The notes under the pieces were generated by a model. That model did no database searches and had not been told where the DNA came from. It saw only the letters and a program-made list of their open reading frames with translations. Shown here one piece after another: positions 35,513-45,768 of a stretch of 51,614 nucleotides of DNA. The number at the start of each line of letters is the position of its first letter. The stretch's first letter is position 1. The stretch is from NCBI GenBank assembly GCA_030690365.1, contig JAUYGX010000120.1, forward strand, positions 1 through 51,614, read 5' to 3'. Source of the stretch: Bacteroidales bacterium. Lineage in GTDB: Bacteria > Bacteroidota > Bacteroidia > Bacteroidales > F082. A program made the translations under genes and the position numbers.

Positions 35513-38017
35513 TTATTTCATATTTACAACGGCCTGGAAGTCAGGATCGCTATAGAATTTGATGAATTCTCTGTCTGTACCGGCAACCGCAGCCACTGCA
35601 GGATCAGCTTTGATGGACTGTCCGAGGTAGTCGAGCATCATGGCTTTATTTCCGGTGCGTGCGCCGGTAATAGCGAGTAAGTACATGGTTTCTGCATCCT
35701 GAGGAGCACATTTGAAAGTAGCTTCAGCACCAGCGTTGTTGCCATTTAAGAGTTGAGCCAATCCTTTGTTGAAATCACAGTTGGCAGCTTTCAGTAGCAT
35801 TTCAGCTTTTGCATAATCACCCTTTGCAATGTTAACGATTCCTAAGTTGTAGTTTTCGTCACCACCCAAACTTTGGGCTTTTGTATAGCTCTTCTCAGCA
35901 CTCAGGTAATCGCCGTTCATCATATAATAGACACCCATGTTGTTGTGAGCCTCGAAAGAATTTTCATTCATTTCAATGGCTTTGGTCAACAGAGCGTTGG
36001 CGATTTCAAGATTTCCGTCGGCAAGTTCAACAGCGGCAGCATTGTTTACAGCTCTCCAGCATTTTGGATAAGCCTCAATAATGTAACCATAAATCAATCT
36101 CTTGTTACCATTGTCGTCGGTGAGTGTGGCAGCGTAGAATAGTTCTTCCATATCCAGTGATTTAGGATCTGTAGTAGAAAGGCTGGCGATTTGCTCATCA
36201 GTTTTCTTTGGCATATAGGTGTTAACCAGTATGTTTGCACGACGCAGCGGAGGAAGGATATCGCGTTCGATTTCAGGATAAATCAGGATCATATTTCTGA
36301 TTTCTTCTTCTTTTTTAGTTTGATCGGCAGAATTTACAACGTTGAGGATAGCACTCTTATCCTGAATGCCTGAATTCTCAACAGCTTTCATGAAACCATT
36401 CCAATCAGGTCCATTTGATTTCACAACATAATTTACTGACTTAGGATCAATTTCCTTATTGTTTTTGGCCGCTTTTTTGAATTTACCATCCATAAACTTC
36501 TGTGCAGTTTCAGCACGGCGCTGCGAAAGTCCTTCGTTAAAGGTTTCTTCTCCTTCGGGTGAAGCCCAACCATTGATGGTAACATCTTTAATGACCCATC
36601 CTTTTTCAACATCGGTGAGGTTGTTGCTTAAGGCGTTGAAGTTTTCATCATTTTTGTTTAACGGAAGCTTCATGTTCAACTGAGCCAGGTTAACCTGGAA
36701 GAACAGATCTGATTTTTGGGTAACGATTGTTTCTTTCTCGTAAGCATCTGGTGCCCATGCCAACACTTCGGTATCTCTGTACCAGTTTGAAGTATGGATA
36801 GTACCATCGGCAATTTTTCTTGCCTGGGCTATATTAGCACCTTTTCCGTTCTCGGCAGCAGCTTCACACGACTCATAGCTTTCGCCTGTGTAGGTATAAA
36901 TAACCGGAGCTACACTTAATTCAGCAACGTCCATGGCCGGGGTGTAAGGAATTTTACCAGTGTAGGTAAACGATCCACCATTGTTGTAGCTTACCAATTC
37001 TCCTTCACCGGCTACATCTTCACCTTTAAAGGTTTTGGATGGGAATGCCGTTTGACCACCTTCGTAAGTATAAACAGGAGTAAAACACATAACTGCTTTC
37101 TTACCAAAATATTTTGGAGGGAAGGTTCCTTTAATGGTTACTTCGATGCTGTCACCTCTTTCTTCCATTGGATCAGGAACTGCTTTGAGTTCTACCTTTT
37201 CGAAGTTGGAAGCCATTTTCTTGGTGTTGTTTCCGCCAAATTTGTAGCGGGCACCAATATTGACGTGTGAAAATACGTCGTTTTTCACTTCTGATGCACC
37301 ATGTAATACACCGTCAGCATAGTCAGTCGACATCCAGGTATAGGTATAATCACCATAAACAACCCATTTATCACTTACGTTAAAATCAACATTGAATCCA
37401 ACAGGAACAGTAAGGTCGATATTTCTGTCGCTGATACCACTTCCTGTACCACCTGATTTTGTTCCTTTGGCACCATTGGTACGCAATCTGGCACCGGTGT
37501 TCAGGTCGTCGGTTTTCGAAATCCACTGTGCTTGTCCAACACCTAAATGAATACCCCAATCAACAAGGCGATCATGATAACCACTGATCACATTTGACAT
37601 GTTGATTCCCACATTTAAGTTGCCACCGTAATAATCGGTATTAAATTTCATATCGCGACCCCATTGAGCATCAGGAATAGTTGTGGTAGCCACATTCTTT
37701 TTTTCACCTTCAAAAAAACCTCTGTTAATATGCCCGTAAACACTAAAAACAGAGTTTAGTTGACGACCTAATCCCAACGCTCCATTGATATTGGTATGAC
37801 CAAAATCCGGTGCAAAATTGTAGCGACTTAAGTCGGCATGCGACCAGCTGGGGCCGATTTCAGCTTCGATGAACCAGAATGGCGAAAAAGAAGATGTTTT
37901 CTTTTCCTTTTTTTCAACTGTGGCATCCCCGGCTTCCTGAGCAAAGAATGATAAGGGTAAAGCCATGATCATGCTTAAGATCAGTGCTTTGTTAAATAAA
38001 GAATAAGCTTTTTTCAT
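35513..38017 (-). CDS. OmpA-family outer-membrane protein with beta-barrel-like N-part and TPR C-part
   Basis: An 834-residue protein. The signal peptide covers residues about 1-26 (ending SFFAQ). Residues about 40-265 have barrel-like alternating strands (IEAEIGPSWSHADL, VGINMSNVISG, GDYTYTWMSTDY, INIGARYKFGG-like end). A central region follows, then an OmpA-like peptidoglycan-binding domain at about 470-560 with VTINGWASPEGEETFNEGLSQRRA. The last 200 residues are TPR-like helices (AHNNMGVYYMMNGDYLSAEKSY). It probably tethers the outer membrane to the cell wall. I use the ATG at 38017 since it opens the signal peptide. A promoter match about 130 bases upstream implies a long leader. Confidence 0.87.
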   Translation of the reverse strand: MKKAYSLFNKALILSMIMALPLSFFAQEAGDATVEKKEKKTSSFSPFWFIEAEIGPSWSHADLSRYNFAPDFGHTNINGALGLGRQLNSVFSVYGHINRGFFEGEKKNVATTTIPDAQWGRDMKFNTDYYGGNLNVGINMSNVISGYHDRLVDWGIHLGVGQAQWISKTDDLNTGARLRTNGAKGTKSGGTGSGISDRNIDLTVPVGFNVDFNVSDKWVVYGDYTYTWMSTDYADGVLHGASEVKNDVFSHVNIGARYKFGGNNTKKMASNFEKVELKAVPDPMEERGDSIEVTIKGTFPPKYFGKKAVMCFTPVYTYEGGQTAFPSKTFKGEDVAGEGELVSYNNGGSFTYTGKIPYTPAMDVAELSVAPVIYTYTGESYESCEAAAENGKGANIAQARKIADGTIHTSNWYRDTEVLAWAPDAYEKETIVTQKSDLFFQVNLAQLNMKLPLNKNDENFNALSNNLTDVEKGWVIKDVTINGWASPEGEETFNEGLSQRRAETAQKFMDGKFKKAAKNNKEIDPKSVNYVVKSNGPDWNGFMKAVENSGIQDKSAILNVVNSADQTKKEEEIRNMILIYPEIERDILPPLRRANILVNTYMPKKTDEQIASLSTTDPKSLDMEELFYAATLTDDNGNKRLIYGYIIEAYPKCWRAVNNAAAVELADGNLEIANALLTKAIEMNENSFEAHNNMGVYYMMNGDYLSAEKSYTKAQSLGGDENYNLGIVNIAKGDYAKAEMLLKAANCDFNKGLAQLLNGNNAGAEATFKCAPQDAETMYLLAITGARTGNKAMMLDYLGQSIKADPAVAAVAGTDREFIKFYSDPDFQAVVNMK

Positions 38018-38145
38018 GTTAGTAAAGTTTATTGTAGGTATTAATTTTTTCAAAATTTCTAAATTGATGAGGATTTTTGGGTTTTATTTATGCTAAAATA
38101 TAAAGAACGACTTGTTATCAGAGCAAAAATACTAAAATATGTTTA

Positions 38146-38180
38146 CAAAGATAAGTATATTGGATGATTTTACGTGCAAA
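38146..38180 (-). promoter_or_regulatory. Likely promoter of the OmpA-TPR gene
   Basis: On the minus strand TTTG (38180-38177) is followed after 23 bases by TATCTTTG (38153-38146), an exact -7 match with slightly long spacing. This would give a 5' leader of about 120 bases, within which I see no named element. Confidence 0.45.
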
Positions 38181-38207
38181 TAATTATTTTGTTACAGTAT
38201 TTGTTAA

Positions 38208-38735
38208 CTATTTCAATTTTAATAAGATGTCCCATAGAACAATTCCGGCGCTTACACTTATATTTAAGGAGTGTTTTGTCCCCCATTGAGGTATTTCGAT
38301 ACACGAGTCAGATTGTTGAATTACAGCATCTTCAACGCCATTTACTTCATTGCCGAACACAAGCGCATATTTTTTGTTTTTTTGTGGCATAAAGTGTGGC
38401 AATGAGATTGCTTTTTCAGTTTGTTCGATTGAAATTATCTGGTATCCCCGGTTTTTAAGCTCGGTGATGGCCTCCAGCGTACTGGATTTATATTCCCAAT
38501 CGACTGAGTCGGTGGCACCCAGAGCGGTTTTGTGTATTTCACGATGAGGAGGAGTGGCCGTAATTCCACACAAATAAACCTGCTCGATGGCAAAGGCATC
38601 GGAGGTGCGAAATACCGATCCAATATTGCTTTGGCTGCGAATATTATCCAGAACCACTACCAGGGGTAGTTTGTCGGCTTTTTTAAAGTCTTCCACTGAA
38701 ATTCTGTTCAATTCTTCATTTTTCAATTTTCTCAT
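38208..38735 (-). CDS. RNA 2'-O-methyltransferase, TrmH/SpoU family
   Basis: A 175-residue SPOUT-class enzyme. The three family motifs are present: LDNIRSQSNIGSVFRTSDAF (motif 1), ALVFGNEVNGVED (motif 2) and IPQWGTKHSLNISVSAGIVLWD (motif 3, usually PxxGxxxSLNVSxA). It should methylate a ribose in tRNA or rRNA using SAM; the target is not clear. I start at the ATG at 38735; the ATG at 38741 is equally possible. It is divergent from mutS, with an 81-base gap containing -7 boxes for both. Confidence 0.87.
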   Translation of the reverse strand: MRKLKNEELNRISVEDFKKADKLPLVVVLDNIRSQSNIGSVFRTSDAFAIEQVYLCGITATPPHREIHKTALGATDSVDWEYKSSTLEAITELKNRGYQIISIEQTEKAISLPHFMPQKNKKYALVFGNEVNGVEDAVIQQSDSCIEIPQWGTKHSLNISVSAGIVLWDILLKLK

Positions 38736-38753
38736 AAGCATACCTTCTGTGAG

Positions 38754-38761
38754 CAAAAATA
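38754..38761 (-). promoter_or_regulatory. -7 element for the TrmH-family gene
   Basis: TATTTTTG on the minus strand is an exact TAnnTTTG match 13-19 bases before the possible start codons. No well-spaced TTG is found. Confidence 0.4.
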
Positions 38762-38794
38762 CGGAGGTTCTTCCGAACAATACGCGTCAATTGT

Positions 38795-38802
38795 TATCTT
38801 TG
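38795..38802 (+). promoter_or_regulatory. -7 element for mutS
   Basis: TATCTTTG matches TAnnTTTG and ends 14 bases before the TTG start of mutS, so the leader would be very short. It supports the TTG at 38817 as the real start. Confidence 0.5.
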
Positions 38803-38816
38803 TTTTAAAAAATAAG

Positions 38817-41438
38817 TTGAGTAAGGAAACAAAATATGTTGAAACTCCTCTGATGAAGCAATTTAATCAGATTAAAGGAAAATATCCTGATGCGTTGTTG
38901 CTTTTTCGGGTGGGCGACTTTTATGAAACCTTTGGAGCCGATGCCATCCGAACTTCGGCCGTGTTAGGAATTGTACTCACCAAAAGGCGAAATGGGGCAG
39001 CCTCTTTTGTCGAACTGGCGGGATTTCCACATCATTCACTCGATACCTACCTGCCCAAGCTGGTTCGTGCCGGTCACAGGGTGGCCATCTGCGATCAGCT
39101 TGAAGATCCAAAACTGACCAAAACCATTGTAAAAAGGGGTGTTACCGAATTGGTGACTCCCGGTGTTACACTCAATGATAATGTACTTGAGCAAAAGGAA
39201 AATAATTTTCTCGCCGCCGTTCATCTCACCACAGGAAAAGTGGGTGTAAGCTTTGTGGATATTAGTACAGGGGAGTTCTTTCTTGCCGAAGGCAGCATTG
39301 AGTATGTCGATAAGATGCTTCAGAGTTTTAGCCCCAGCGAGGTGGTCGTCCAACGGCAGTTTCGCGATCAGTTCCAACAGCATTTTGGAAACGGATATTA
39401 TTTGGCCTACTTTGATGATTGGGTTTTCAGTGACGATTTTGCTGAGACGGTTCTTCTAAAGCATTTTCGCACTACATCGCTAAAAGGATTTGGCGTGGAG
39501 TCGCTTGATAAAGGAATTGTGGCCGCAGGTGCCTGCATCCATTATCTGCTCGAAACTCACCACGATAAAATTGACCACATCAATAAGCTAAGCCGCATCG
39601 ACGAAGGCCGGTATGTATGGCTGGATAAATTCACCATACGAAACCTTGAACTTGTTGAGCCTTTAAGTCCCGGAGCTACTACGCTGCTCAATATTATCGA
39701 TCACACCGCTTCCCCCATGGGAGCCAGGATGATGCGCCGGTGGATTACACTTCCCTTAAAGGATTTAAAGTCAATTAACGATCGGTTGGATGTGGTTGGT
39801 TTTTTAATTCATAAACCTGATTTTGAACATCAGATCCATGATGAAATTGCCCAGACAGGTGATTTGGAAAGGCTAATCTCCAAAGTATCGACCAATCGGG
39901 TGAATCCACGCGAGTTAATACAGTTGAAACGTGCCTTACAGGCTGTGGAAAAGCTAAAGAATTTATGCTCGAAGATAGAGAATGATGCTCTGAGATCAAT
40001 TGCTGATCAGCTCAACCAATGTCCGGTGTTAATCGGAAAATTAAACAGCCAACTCACCGATGATCCACCCGCTGTACTGGCAAAGGGAAATGTGATTGCC
40101 TCCGGAGTTTCAGATGAGCTGGATGAACTGCGAAATCTGGCTTTTAGTGGTAAAGACTTTCTCAAAAATCTGGTTAAAAAGGAAATTGAACAAACCGGGA
40201 TTTCTTCTTTAAAAATCGGCTTTAACAATGTTTTTGGATATTACCTGGAAGTAACCAATACGCACAAGGATAAAGTGCCTGCCGAGTGGCACCGCAAACA
40301 GACACTTACCAGTGGAGAACGTTATATAACGGAGGAACTTAAGGAGTACGAACAAAAGATATTGGGTGCGGAGGAGAAAATTGCCGTGCTGGAACAGAAA
40401 CATTATGAGGAGCTTGTGCATTTTTGTATCAGGTTTGTAGATCCCGTTCAGCTCAATGCGAACCTCATTGCCGGACTTGATTGCCTGGATTCGTTTGCAC
40501 GTATTTCCATTGAAAATAATTATAATAAACCGGAACTCAATGACGAATTGGCCATTGATATTAAAGACGGGCGTCATCCGGTAATCGAAAAAAACCTGCC
40601 TCCGGGCGAAAGCTACATTGCCAACGATGTATTTCTGGACCATGCCAAACAGCAAATCATCATGATTACCGGGCCTAACATGTCGGGTAAGTCGGCTTTG
40701 TTGCGGCAAACGGCCTTGATTGTGTTGTTGGCACAAATGGGATGCTTCGTTCCTGCAGCCTCAGCAAAAATGGGGGTTGTGGATAAGCTGTTTACCCGGG
40801 TGGGGGCGTCGGATAATATTTCATCGGGCGAATCGACTTTTATGGTGGAGATGAACGAAACTGCCAGTATCCTGAACAATATTTCGAACAGAAGCCTGAT
40901 TTTGCTGGACGAAATTGGCAGAGGGACAAGTACTTATGATGGTATCTCCATCGCGTGGAGCATTGCCGAATACCTGCATAACCACCCTGCTTACCGGGCA
41001 AAAGTGTTATTCGCTACACATTATCATGAGCTGAATGAGATGAGTACTACTTTGTCGCGAATTAAAAACTACCATGTTACGGTAAAGGAAATGGGCAATC
41101 GGGTGATTTTTTTGAGGAAGTTGAAAAAAGGGGGAAGTGAGCACAGCTTTGGTATCCATGTGGCCGAAATGGCCGGTATGCCACGAAAGGTGTTGGAACG
41201 GGCGAGGCAGATGCTGACCATTCTGGAAAAAAACCACAGCAGTGAAGCATTAAACCAAGCCATAAAAAAGACCAGCAACCCTGATCACATGCAATTGAGT
41301 TTTATTCAGTTGGACGATCCGTTGCTGCTACAAATAAAAGCAGACATCCTGAACACCAATATTGATGTCCTGACGCCCGTGGAAGCCTTAATGAAGTTGA
41401 ATGAGATAAAAAAGTTGTTGGGAAGTGGACAAAAATAA
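38817..41438 (+). CDS. mutS: DNA mismatch repair ATPase MutS
   Basis: An 873-residue mismatch-recognition protein. The N-terminal domain has LLLFRVGDFYETFGADA with the mismatch-wedging Phe-x-Glu. Connector, lever and clamp domains follow (about 120-560). The ATPase domain carries Walker A ITGPNMSGKSALLRQ (near 618) and Walker B LILLDEIGRGTSTYDG (near 695), then ATHYHEL. The start is TTG: the next in-frame ATG (38853) would remove residues of the conserved TPLMKQF segment, and the -7 box leaves no room upstream. Length is normal. No mutL is nearby. Confidence 0.96.
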   Translation: MSKETKYVETPLMKQFNQIKGKYPDALLLFRVGDFYETFGADAIRTSAVLGIVLTKRRNGAASFVELAGFPHHSLDTYLPKLVRAGHRVAICDQLEDPKLTKTIVKRGVTELVTPGVTLNDNVLEQKENNFLAAVHLTTGKVGVSFVDISTGEFFLAEGSIEYVDKMLQSFSPSEVVVQRQFRDQFQQHFGNGYYLAYFDDWVFSDDFAETVLLKHFRTTSLKGFGVESLDKGIVAAGACIHYLLETHHDKIDHINKLSRIDEGRYVWLDKFTIRNLELVEPLSPGATTLLNIIDHTASPMGARMMRRWITLPLKDLKSINDRLDVVGFLIHKPDFEHQIHDEIAQTGDLERLISKVSTNRVNPRELIQLKRALQAVEKLKNLCSKIENDALRSIADQLNQCPVLIGKLNSQLTDDPPAVLAKGNVIASGVSDELDELRNLAFSGKDFLKNLVKKEIEQTGISSLKIGFNNVFGYYLEVTNTHKDKVPAEWHRKQTLTSGERYITEELKEYEQKILGAEEKIAVLEQKHYEELVHFCIRFVDPVQLNANLIAGLDCLDSFARISIENNYNKPELNDELAIDIKDGRHPVIEKNLPPGESYIANDVFLDHAKQQIIMITGPNMSGKSALLRQTALIVLLAQMGCFVPAASAKMGVVDKLFTRVGASDNISSGESTFMVEMNETASILNNISNRSLILLDEIGRGTSTYDGISIAWSIAEYLHNHPAYRAKVLFATHYHELNEMSTTLSRIKNYHVTVKEMGNRVIFLRKLKKGGSEHSFGIHVAEMAGMPRKVLERARQMLTILEKNHSSEALNQAIKKTSNPDHMQLSFIQLDDPLLLQIKADILNTNIDVLTPVEALMKLNEIKKLLGSGQK

Positions 41439-41463
41439 AGGAATGAAAAAAATCTCTTTTTTA

Positions 41464-41496
41464 TTTGCAGGATTTATAAAAATTGTTTTACATTTG
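41464..41496 (+). promoter_or_regulatory. Promoter of the tRNA genes
   Basis: TTTG (41464-41467), 21 bases, then TACATTTG (41489-41496) is an excellent match to the Bacteroidota promoter pattern. tRNA-Gly begins 45 bases further on. Confidence 0.75.
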
Positions 41497-41540
41497 CACC
41501 TCCAAAAACGATACCACGTGTTGGTAACTATGATGGAAAT

Positions 41541-41614
<74 letters not shown>

Positions 41615-41615
41615 A

Positions 41616-41665
41616 AAATCCCGGACCCACCCCGATGGATATCGGGTCAAGGCACGGGATTTTTC
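41616..41665 (+). terminator. Nested hairpin with T tract between the two tRNAs
   Basis: An outer stem AAATCCCG/CGGGATTT encloses an inner stem built around CCCGAT/ATCGGG, followed by TTTTTC. It looks like a terminator, or a processing hairpin if the two tRNAs share a transcript. Confidence 0.6.
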
Positions 41666-41675
41666 TTTGACATAG

Positions 41676-41760
41676 GCTCGAGTGGTGGAATTGGTAGACA
41701 CGTTGGACTTAAAATCCAATGACCATTGCGGTCGTGCGGGTTCAAGTCCCGCCTCGAGTA
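41676..41760 (+). tRNA. tRNA-Leu (TAA)
   Basis: The acceptor GCTCGAG pairs with CTCGAGT (G-T at the first pair), with discriminator A. The anticodon loop CTTAAAA gives TAA at 41710-41712. A long variable arm (TGACCATTGCGGTCGT) marks a class II tRNA, and the T-arm is GGGTTCAAGTCCC. Length 85; CCA is not encoded. Confidence 0.97.
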
Positions 41761-41767
41761 CGGAAAG

Positions 41768-41796
41768 CCGATCTTTTATTAGGTCGGTTTTTTTTT
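41768..41796 (+). terminator. Terminator after tRNA-Leu
   Basis: CCGATC (41768-41773) pairs with GGTCGG (41782-41787), one G-T pair, followed by nine T. It also separates the tRNAs from the convergent T9SS gene. Confidence 0.82.
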
Positions 41797-41878
41797 GTTG
41801 CGTACAGAATAAACAATATTTCAAATCAAGCATAATTTTGATCCTGATCCAATACAGTAATGTAATCAATGAAATTTC

Positions 41879-44800
41879 TTATTGTTTTATTATCTTTTGA
41901 ATTGCTGTGGTTGATTCAAAAATAATTTTAATAAAATACATACCTGTATTGATGTTATGAAGATCAATCTTTTCAAAATTGGTGTTAATGACCTTTAATC
42001 TTTGGCCATTTATATCGATAATTTCAATTTTGTAAATTTTTTGATCTGAGTTAACCTTCAATTGATCATGAGTGGGGTTTGGGCATATGGTGACCAGCTT
42101 AGGTTCTTTTGAGTTAATACCCACAGGTGAAGGATAGAAGACGAGACCGCAACTCCCTGTAAACTTGGTTACTACTGCGTCTATTTCATTTAAGTCATCT
42201 ATTATTGTGCCAAAATTATTGTAGTTGCTGCAGCCATTATAGAATCTCATATTACGCGCCGAATAGTATTCCTCATTATCCTTTGTAAACAATCCGGTAA
42301 AGCCATAATCCAACACTCCGTTGCTATTGTTTCCATTAGTAATCATTTTTAATAAACTACCTGATGTATCGTAAACTGCAACAAAATAATCCCAAGGTTG
42401 AATGATCATTTCTATCGTTGAACCATCTGAACTTGTGAATAATGTTGATTCAGGAGTTCCTTCATTGTTCTTAACCTGGCCAAGCACACTTATTGTATTA
42501 TTGCAAAGTGTCACATTGTGACCAAATCCGTAATATGAATTGCTGTTTCCCTGAATCCACATACAATCACCTTCAGAATTGATCTTTGCAATATAATATT
42601 CACCTACATTGGCTGAAGTAATGCTACCACGTGGACTTATAAATTTCTGGCTATAAGTATAATTTGTGCAATTGTTTCTTCCAGATATATAACAATTACC
42701 TGCTTTGTCAGTAACCATGTCCATCGGAATCGTTATGTCATTGGGATGGCCTTCTGTGTAACTTAATATTGACCATTGAAAGAGGCCGTCACCGTCATAA
42801 TTAGCTAAGAATAATTTCCCTCCATAGTTGCCAAGCCCGGCCAAATAGTGTTCGATGTTGCTGTTAGCCGAGTAAAAAGTGACGTTCTGTTCATAAATGC
42901 CTGTAAAATAGATGCGGTTTAATGTATCTACACCAATTTTTGTTATTTCATGTCCATTAATTGCGTTAATTTCTACCCCGGCATCCCAAACTATGTTTCC
43001 CTCTGGTTGAATTTTCATAATGGAATAGTTACACGAAGGTGCAATTTTTGCGATAGTATCTATAACGATACCATTGAGTAGGATAGGTATATTAGAAGAT
43101 GAAGTTAAAGATGCAACAATTAAATTATCTGAGTAATCAATGATAAGTTTTGTAGGGGTAAAGTCATTTCCTGTTAATATCCATTGTTTTCTTCCCAACG
43201 AATCTAGTTTGACAATATATCCCCAATGTGGAGGGTAACCTGTCCCGATAAAGGTGGTATCACCTTGATTATCAATAAATATAGTATTGGCAAAACCGCC
43301 GATGTAAATGTTTCCAGAATGGTCCTCAACTGCATATTTAACAGTCTCTCTGGTATCTGATGTTTGCACTGTTTGAACCATCCATTTGGCAACCCCTTCT
43401 GTATTGTGCTTCATCATATATCCACCTGATTTATCGTTCATTTCAATTCTGCTTCCGAATTGTGTTGCAAATGTCATGTCGTGATAGTATCCACAAGTTA
43501 AATACCCGTTTTGTGATTTTGCCAAATGCGCAATATCGTGCGTGTAATATCCACTCCAGGGAGGATCATTGCTATCATCTACATTTGTCCAGCAGCTGTC
43601 CGGTTCAGAGGGTTTTGTATAGATCGTAGGGCCAATATCTACAAGAGAATCGTAACAAGCATGATCAGACCAGCAAATCAGTTTAATATAAGTGCTGTCT
43701 GTATTCGTAAAATAATTCACTACATCTGGTATATCGCTTACTTGTATATGGGCATTGTCCGAAAATAACCATTGATAATTTTCAGCTTCGGCACAATTTT
43801 GGTAGAAGTTAACCTCCTCACCGGGGATTACGTTTGATTTGCCTATATGAAACTGCGCATGTGTTTGTTCAACATCTATTGAAAGAGTGTCAGTAAAATT
43901 ATTGAAGCACATAGCAGTGGAGTTCATGGCCTGTATATAGTAATTCCCGGTCGTATTTAATGAATCTGACATGAAACTTATGCTGCCTCCGTTTCCTGAG
44001 TCAGAATGTCCATATTCATTATTATCACCAAATTTCATCAATCTGTAGTAAACTTCATTTTGAGATGAATCAATTGTAATATTTATAACTTCCTTGTGAC
44101 AGAGCATATTATCGCTGATAGTTACGGGTTTATTGATATCCGGAATCATAGAGACGGTAATTTCCTGAGTGGCAGTATCTCTTTCACCATCATCGTTCAA
44201 TACTTGCAGTTCGACTGGGTAAGTACCGGTCGAATTAAAAAGATAAGTAAAGTTATTGCATCCAAGGTGCACATATTCATTGTTAATATACCATTTGCAG
44301 GTTGTTGATGAGCCTGTAATTGCAGACATTTCAATATAGCTACCCTCACATCCGCCTTCCAGAGTTAGTTTTGTATAAGGTTTTGTTGCACCTCCCAAAG
44401 CATCGGTTTTAAGTAAAACACCATTGTCACCACAGGCGTATAAGAATGTAGAATTATGTTCCGACCAAAATTCATTGATAGCATATGTCATGGAGGAGGG
44501 TTGCCATTCCAGAATGTAAGAGCCTGAATTCCAAAATGGGCGAAAAATACCATGATCGGTTCCAACGAAAATATAACCATTATGATAGATTATACCACGC
44601 CCGTTAAGCGACCCAAAATCATATTCTGTATACTCGCTTATTATGTCAATAGATAACTTATAGTAAGCCTTGCCAACACCGAATGCAGAGTAGCCATAAC
44701 CATACGTTACATCTTTATAGCAATTTGAATCTGATGGAGTTACAATATAGTTAAAACCATTTAAATTATGTTCACCTAATATATTTACACTATCCGCAGC

Positions 44801-45352
44801 AATCCAAAACTCGTTTAAAAAAAAGTCTATTGAATAGAGATCATAAGGCATTATGCTATCCAGAATAGTTACTGAGAAGGGGGTAAAATTGATAATTAAT
44901 CCATGATCACCTACTGCATAATATTTGTCATTACCATTGTTGAAATCTATTTTATTTAAAGCACTATTGCTGGATCCGATATGAATTATTGAAAAGTTTA
45001 ATGAGGGGAATATAACCTGCATGATAATGTACGTGTTATTTACTGTGTCTTTACCACAGGCATAGACCCGGTTCTCTTCAATGTGACTGTCCGAATAACA
45101 ATGTGTAAATCGGGTGTTATTGTATATGATTGAATCCTGGGTGTTTCCTGAATAATTAAAACGGTACCAGCTATCTGGCCCCATACCTCCGTTAGTAGTA
45201 TAATACAAGCCAGCCTTTCCAGATGCCAATCCGTAATCTCCCTTGAAAACCACCCCAGTTAAATCATCGTTTATACCAGTATTTAAATTTACCCAATCTG
45301 CCATGGCAAGTTGAGAAAATAGCGATAAAATAATGAAAAATATTATCTTCAT
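41879..45352 (-). CDS. Large secreted protein with PKD-like domains and T9SS type A sorting signal
   Basis: A 1157-residue protein secreted by the type IX system. A signal peptide (MKIIFFIILSLFSQLAMA) leads into a region resembling beta-propeller repeats (DWVNLNTGINDDLTGVVF, LYYTTNGGMG). Two PKD-like domains follow (about 335-410 and 510-590), then propeller-like SBBP-style repeats (about 620-1020, with GYIVKLDSLGRKQWILTG). The last 75 residues are a type A sorting domain (ICPNPTHDQLKVNS through GMYFIKIIFES). Likely surface-bound or released; no catalytic motif is seen, so adhesion or carbohydrate contact is plausible. I start at the ATG at 45352, which opens the signal peptide. The gene is visibly more AT-rich than its neighbours and lies beside tRNA genes, which may point to transfer. 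Confidence 0.88.
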   Translation of the reverse strand: MKIIFFIILSLFSQLAMADWVNLNTGINDDLTGVVFKGDYGLASGKAGLYYTTNGGMGPDSWYRFNYSGNTQDSIIYNNTRFTHCYSDSHIEENRVYACGKDTVNNTYIIMQVIFPSLNFSIIHIGSSNSALNKIDFNNGNDKYYAVGDHGLIINFTPFSVTILDSIMPYDLYSIDFFLNEFWIAADSVNILGEHNLNGFNYIVTPSDSNCYKDVTYGYGYSAFGVGKAYYKLSIDIISEYTEYDFGSLNGRGIIYHNGYIFVGTDHGIFRPFWNSGSYILEWQPSSMTYAINEFWSEHNSTFLYACGDNGVLLKTDALGGATKPYTKLTLEGGCEGSYIEMSAITGSSTTCKWYINNEYVHLGCNNFTYLFNSTGTYPVELQVLNDDGERDTATQEITVSMIPDINKPVTISDNMLCHKEVINITIDSSQNEVYYRLMKFGDNNEYGHSDSGNGGSISFMSDSLNTTGNYYIQAMNSTAMCFNNFTDTLSIDVEQTHAQFHIGKSNVIPGEEVNFYQNCAEAENYQWLFSDNAHIQVSDIPDVVNYFTNTDSTYIKLICWSDHACYDSLVDIGPTIYTKPSEPDSCWTNVDDSNDPPWSGYYTHDIAHLAKSQNGYLTCGYYHDMTFATQFGSRIEMNDKSGGYMMKHNTEGVAKWMVQTVQTSDTRETVKYAVEDHSGNIYIGGFANTIFIDNQGDTTFIGTGYPPHWGYIVKLDSLGRKQWILTGNDFTPTKLIIDYSDNLIVASLTSSSNIPILLNGIVIDTIAKIAPSCNYSIMKIQPEGNIVWDAGVEINAINGHEITKIGVDTLNRIYFTGIYEQNVTFYSANSNIEHYLAGLGNYGGKLFLANYDGDGLFQWSILSYTEGHPNDITIPMDMVTDKAGNCYISGRNNCTNYTYSQKFISPRGSITSANVGEYYIAKINSEGDCMWIQGNSNSYYGFGHNVTLCNNTISVLGQVKNNEGTPESTLFTSSDGSTIEMIIQPWDYFVAVYDTSGSLLKMITNGNNSNGVLDYGFTGLFTKDNEEYYSARNMRFYNGCSNYNNFGTIIDDLNEIDAVVTKFTGSCGLVFYPSPVGINSKEPKLVTICPNPTHDQLKVNSDQKIYKIEIIDINGQRLKVINTNFEKIDLHNINTGMYFIKIIFESTTAIQKIIKQ

Positions 45353-45768
45353 ATTCTTGATGTTAGGATGCAGTATCATTGTATTTGGACTTTTAATATT
45401 TAGTATTTGAACTATTAAAATGATTGCTTGATTCATCGGAAAGTTTTGATTTTACTTGTTTTTCATTTACTAAGCGAGAAAATGTATCTTTTCACTTCTT
45501 TAAATTCAGACTAAATGTTTAAGGTACTCCCCAATCGTTGGACAAGATTTAGGCAAAGTTATGATATTTTATTTTACTCCTACAGAACAGGAAATAACTT
45601 TTAGACCTCCAGCTCTGGCGCGCGTTTAGCTTCAGCATATCACGTGACTTTTATCACTCCATCAAATTTCATTACAACTACCAAGTTGTCATGCGAAAGT
45701 GCATCCCTGCCTGCCGCAGGCAAGCTCGTTACCGCTACGCTCAAACGAGGGCGAGGGAGGGTCTGCAA
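45353..45768. other. Non-coding gap upstream of the T9SS gene
   Basis: No gene is seen. An exact -7 match on the minus strand (TAACTTTG, 45561-45554) lies about 200 bases before the T9SS gene but lacks a well-placed TTG. A short palindrome around CCTGCCGCAGG (near 45710) precedes the hairpin repeat locus. Confidence 0.4.
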
